In this document: in pieces, positions 6,895 to 7,640 of the stretch
Layout: each line of letters begins with the position of its first letter
How positions within the stretch are numbered: the stretch's first letter is position 1
From: Acetobacteraceae bacterium
GTDB lineage: Bacteria > Pseudomonadota > Alphaproteobacteria > Acetobacterales > Acetobacteraceae
DNA: 7,640 nucleotides
Assembly (NCBI GenBank): GCA_020853405.1
Contig: JADYYZ010000218.1
Coordinates: forward strand, 1 to 7,640
Direction: 5' to 3'
The notes under the pieces: model-generated
The model's input: only the letters and a program-made list of their open reading frames with translations
Database searches by the model: none
Told to the model about the DNA's origin: nothing
Made by a program: the position numbers and the translations under genes

Positions 6895-6938
6895 GGCTGC
6901 GTCTCTATGCCTCCCCGCCTTGGATACCTGGGTTCGGC

Positions 6939-7442
6939 TTAACGAGGCAGAAGCCCGGCGGCAAGCCGGGGCAGCACCTCGCCCCCGGTCTGCCAGCGTG
7001 CGGCGGCGGCCTGGTCCTCCTCGCGTGCCTCGACCCAGCCGCCGGTGCCGTCGGCGAATTCCTCGTGCTTCCAGAACGGTGCCCTGGTCTTGAGCCAGTC
7101 GATCAGGAACGCGCACGCCTCCAGCGCCGCGGCGCGATGCGCGCTGGCGGTGGCGACCAGCACGATCTGATCGCCCGGCAGCAGCCGGCCGATGCGGTGG
7201 ATCACGGTGCAGCCCGAAAGCGGCCAGCCTGCCTCGGCGGCCTCGGCGATCCGCTCCAGCGCGGGTCCGGTCATCGCCGGGTAGTGTTCCAGGGTCATCG
7301 CCGTGATCGGGCGCCCCTTCGCCTCGCCGCGCACCACGCCCAGGAACAGGCCGATGCCGCCGATGTCGGTGCGCCCTTGGTTCAGGCGGGAGAGCTCCTG
7401 GGCAACGTCGAACGCTTGCGGCTGGACAAGCACGCGCGCCAT
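6939..7442 (-). CDS. moaE: Molybdopterin synthase catalytic subunit
   Basis: MoaE binds MoaD and uses its C-terminal thiocarboxylate to insert two sulfurs into precursor Z (cyclic pyranopterin monophosphate), making molybdopterin in the cytoplasm. The 167-residue product shows GLFLGVVRGE (31-40) with Arg38, LEHYPAM (51-57), IHRIGRLLPGD (81-91), the AHR at 101-103, and FLIDWLKTRAPFWKHE (112-127). Lys118 and Lys125 match the catalytic lysines 119 and 126 of the E. coli enzyme. GGWVEAREED (134-143) is also typical. The protein runs about 17 residues past the usual end near RW (149-150), with an unremarkable tail. The ATG at 7442 lies four bases after the moaD stop. A start at 7484 would run through moaD and add Arg-rich sequence, so it was rejected. 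GAGG lies only two bases before the ATG, so coupling to moaD is likely. Confidence 0.95.
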   Translation of the reverse strand: MARVLVQPQAFDVAQELSRLNQGRTDIGGIGLFLGVVRGEAKGRPITAMTLEHYPAMTGPALERIAEAAEAGWPLSGCTVIHRIGRLLPGDQIVLVATASAHRAAALEACAFLIDWLKTRAPFWKHEEFADGTGGWVEAREEDQAAAARWQTGGEVLPRLAAGLLPR

Positions 7443-7446
7443 CGCC

Positions 7447-7640
7447 TCAGCCGCCCGTGACCGGGGGAAAGAACGCCACCTCATCGCCCGCGCCGACCGG
7501 CGTGTCGGGTGTCGCGAAATCCTGGTTGACCGCGCAGCGGATGGCGCCCCGGTGCGCGAAGGCGTCGTGGTGGCCGGGGCTGCGGGCGGCCAGCCAGTCG
7601 ATCAGCAGAGCCACGGTCGCGACTTCGGGGGGCGGTGAAA
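7447..7640 (-). CDS. moaD: Molybdopterin synthase sulfur-carrier subunit, 3' part (5' end outside window)
   Basis: MoaD is the small ubiquitin-fold sulfur carrier of molybdopterin synthase. Its C-terminal Gly is adenylated by MoeB and turned into a thiocarboxylate, which MoaE then uses. I translated the frame by hand from the window edge. There are 63 full codons, with no start in view, ending in GDEVAFFPPVTGG and a TGA at 7447-7449. The ending and the preceding RCAVNQDF match the family strongly (E. coli MoaD has AVNQ and FFPPVTGG). At 81 residues for the E. coli protein, roughly 20 residues lie beyond the window. The Gly-Gly tail needed for activation is intact. The gene sits immediately upstream of moaE with a four-base gap, so the two probably share one message. 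Confidence 0.93.
   Translation of the reverse strand, partial: SPPPEVATVALLIDWLAARSPGHHDAFAHRGAIRCAVNQDFATPDTPVGAGDEVAFFPPVTGG

Noticed and set aside
5560..6942. A 460-codon open frame on the + strand opposite the acyl-CoA synthetase
   Set aside because: It has Arg/His/Gly-rich composition and no motif, and it lies wholly opposite a gene with complete family motifs. It is an antisense artefact of high GC content.
6895..7116. An N-terminal extension of the acyl-CoA synthetase
   Set aside because: The extra 74 codons overlap moaE and encode Arg/Gly-rich sequence. The ATG at 6894 gives a normal family start.

Overview
The window is a very GC-rich, densely coded stretch of a bacterial chromosome. 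Gene content, codon use (GC-rich third positions, GTG starts) and protein character fit an alphaproteobacterium, most likely Rhodospirillales/Acetobacteraceae-like. That placement is a judgement from protein flavour, not a computed one. No rRNA, tRNA, CRISPR array, insertion sequence, phage gene, origin or attachment site was seen, and no gap between genes exceeds about 75 bases.

The left half (1-4340) reads on the + strand. It holds the 3' part of xseA (exonuclease VII large subunit), an exported M23/LytM-type peptidase whose GTG start overlaps the xseA stop, a class III PLP-dependent aminotransferase of unknown substrate with a clear ribosome binding site, and a 12-helix MFS exporter closely resembling Fsr (fosmidomycin resistance). 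xseA and the peptidase look translationally coupled. The aminotransferase and fsr each follow gaps of about 70 bases and may have their own expression signals.

The right half (4364-7640) reads on the - strand. In transcription order it holds the 3' part of moaD (cut by the window edge), moaE, an acyl-CoA synthetase whose sequence resembles the plant AAE3/yeast Pcs60 oxalate-CoA ligases, and a ketopantoate-reductase-family oxidoreductase. Gaps of 4, 44 and 29 bases suggest one transcript. MoaD and MoaE together form molybdopterin synthase. The last two genes are metabolic and have no certain link to it. One speculative link is that oxalyl-CoA breakdown can yield formate, and many formate dehydrogenases need the molybdenum cofactor.

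The two gene sets converge at 4340/4364. That junction carries an exact 16-base tandem duplication that includes the fsr stop codon.

Overall this is mostly ordinary core and metabolic territory. I found no convincing undescribed system. The points most worth a second look are the AAE3-like ligase without visible oxalate partners, the atypical ketopantoate-reductase paralogue, the chromosomal fsr homologue and the duplication at the convergent junction.
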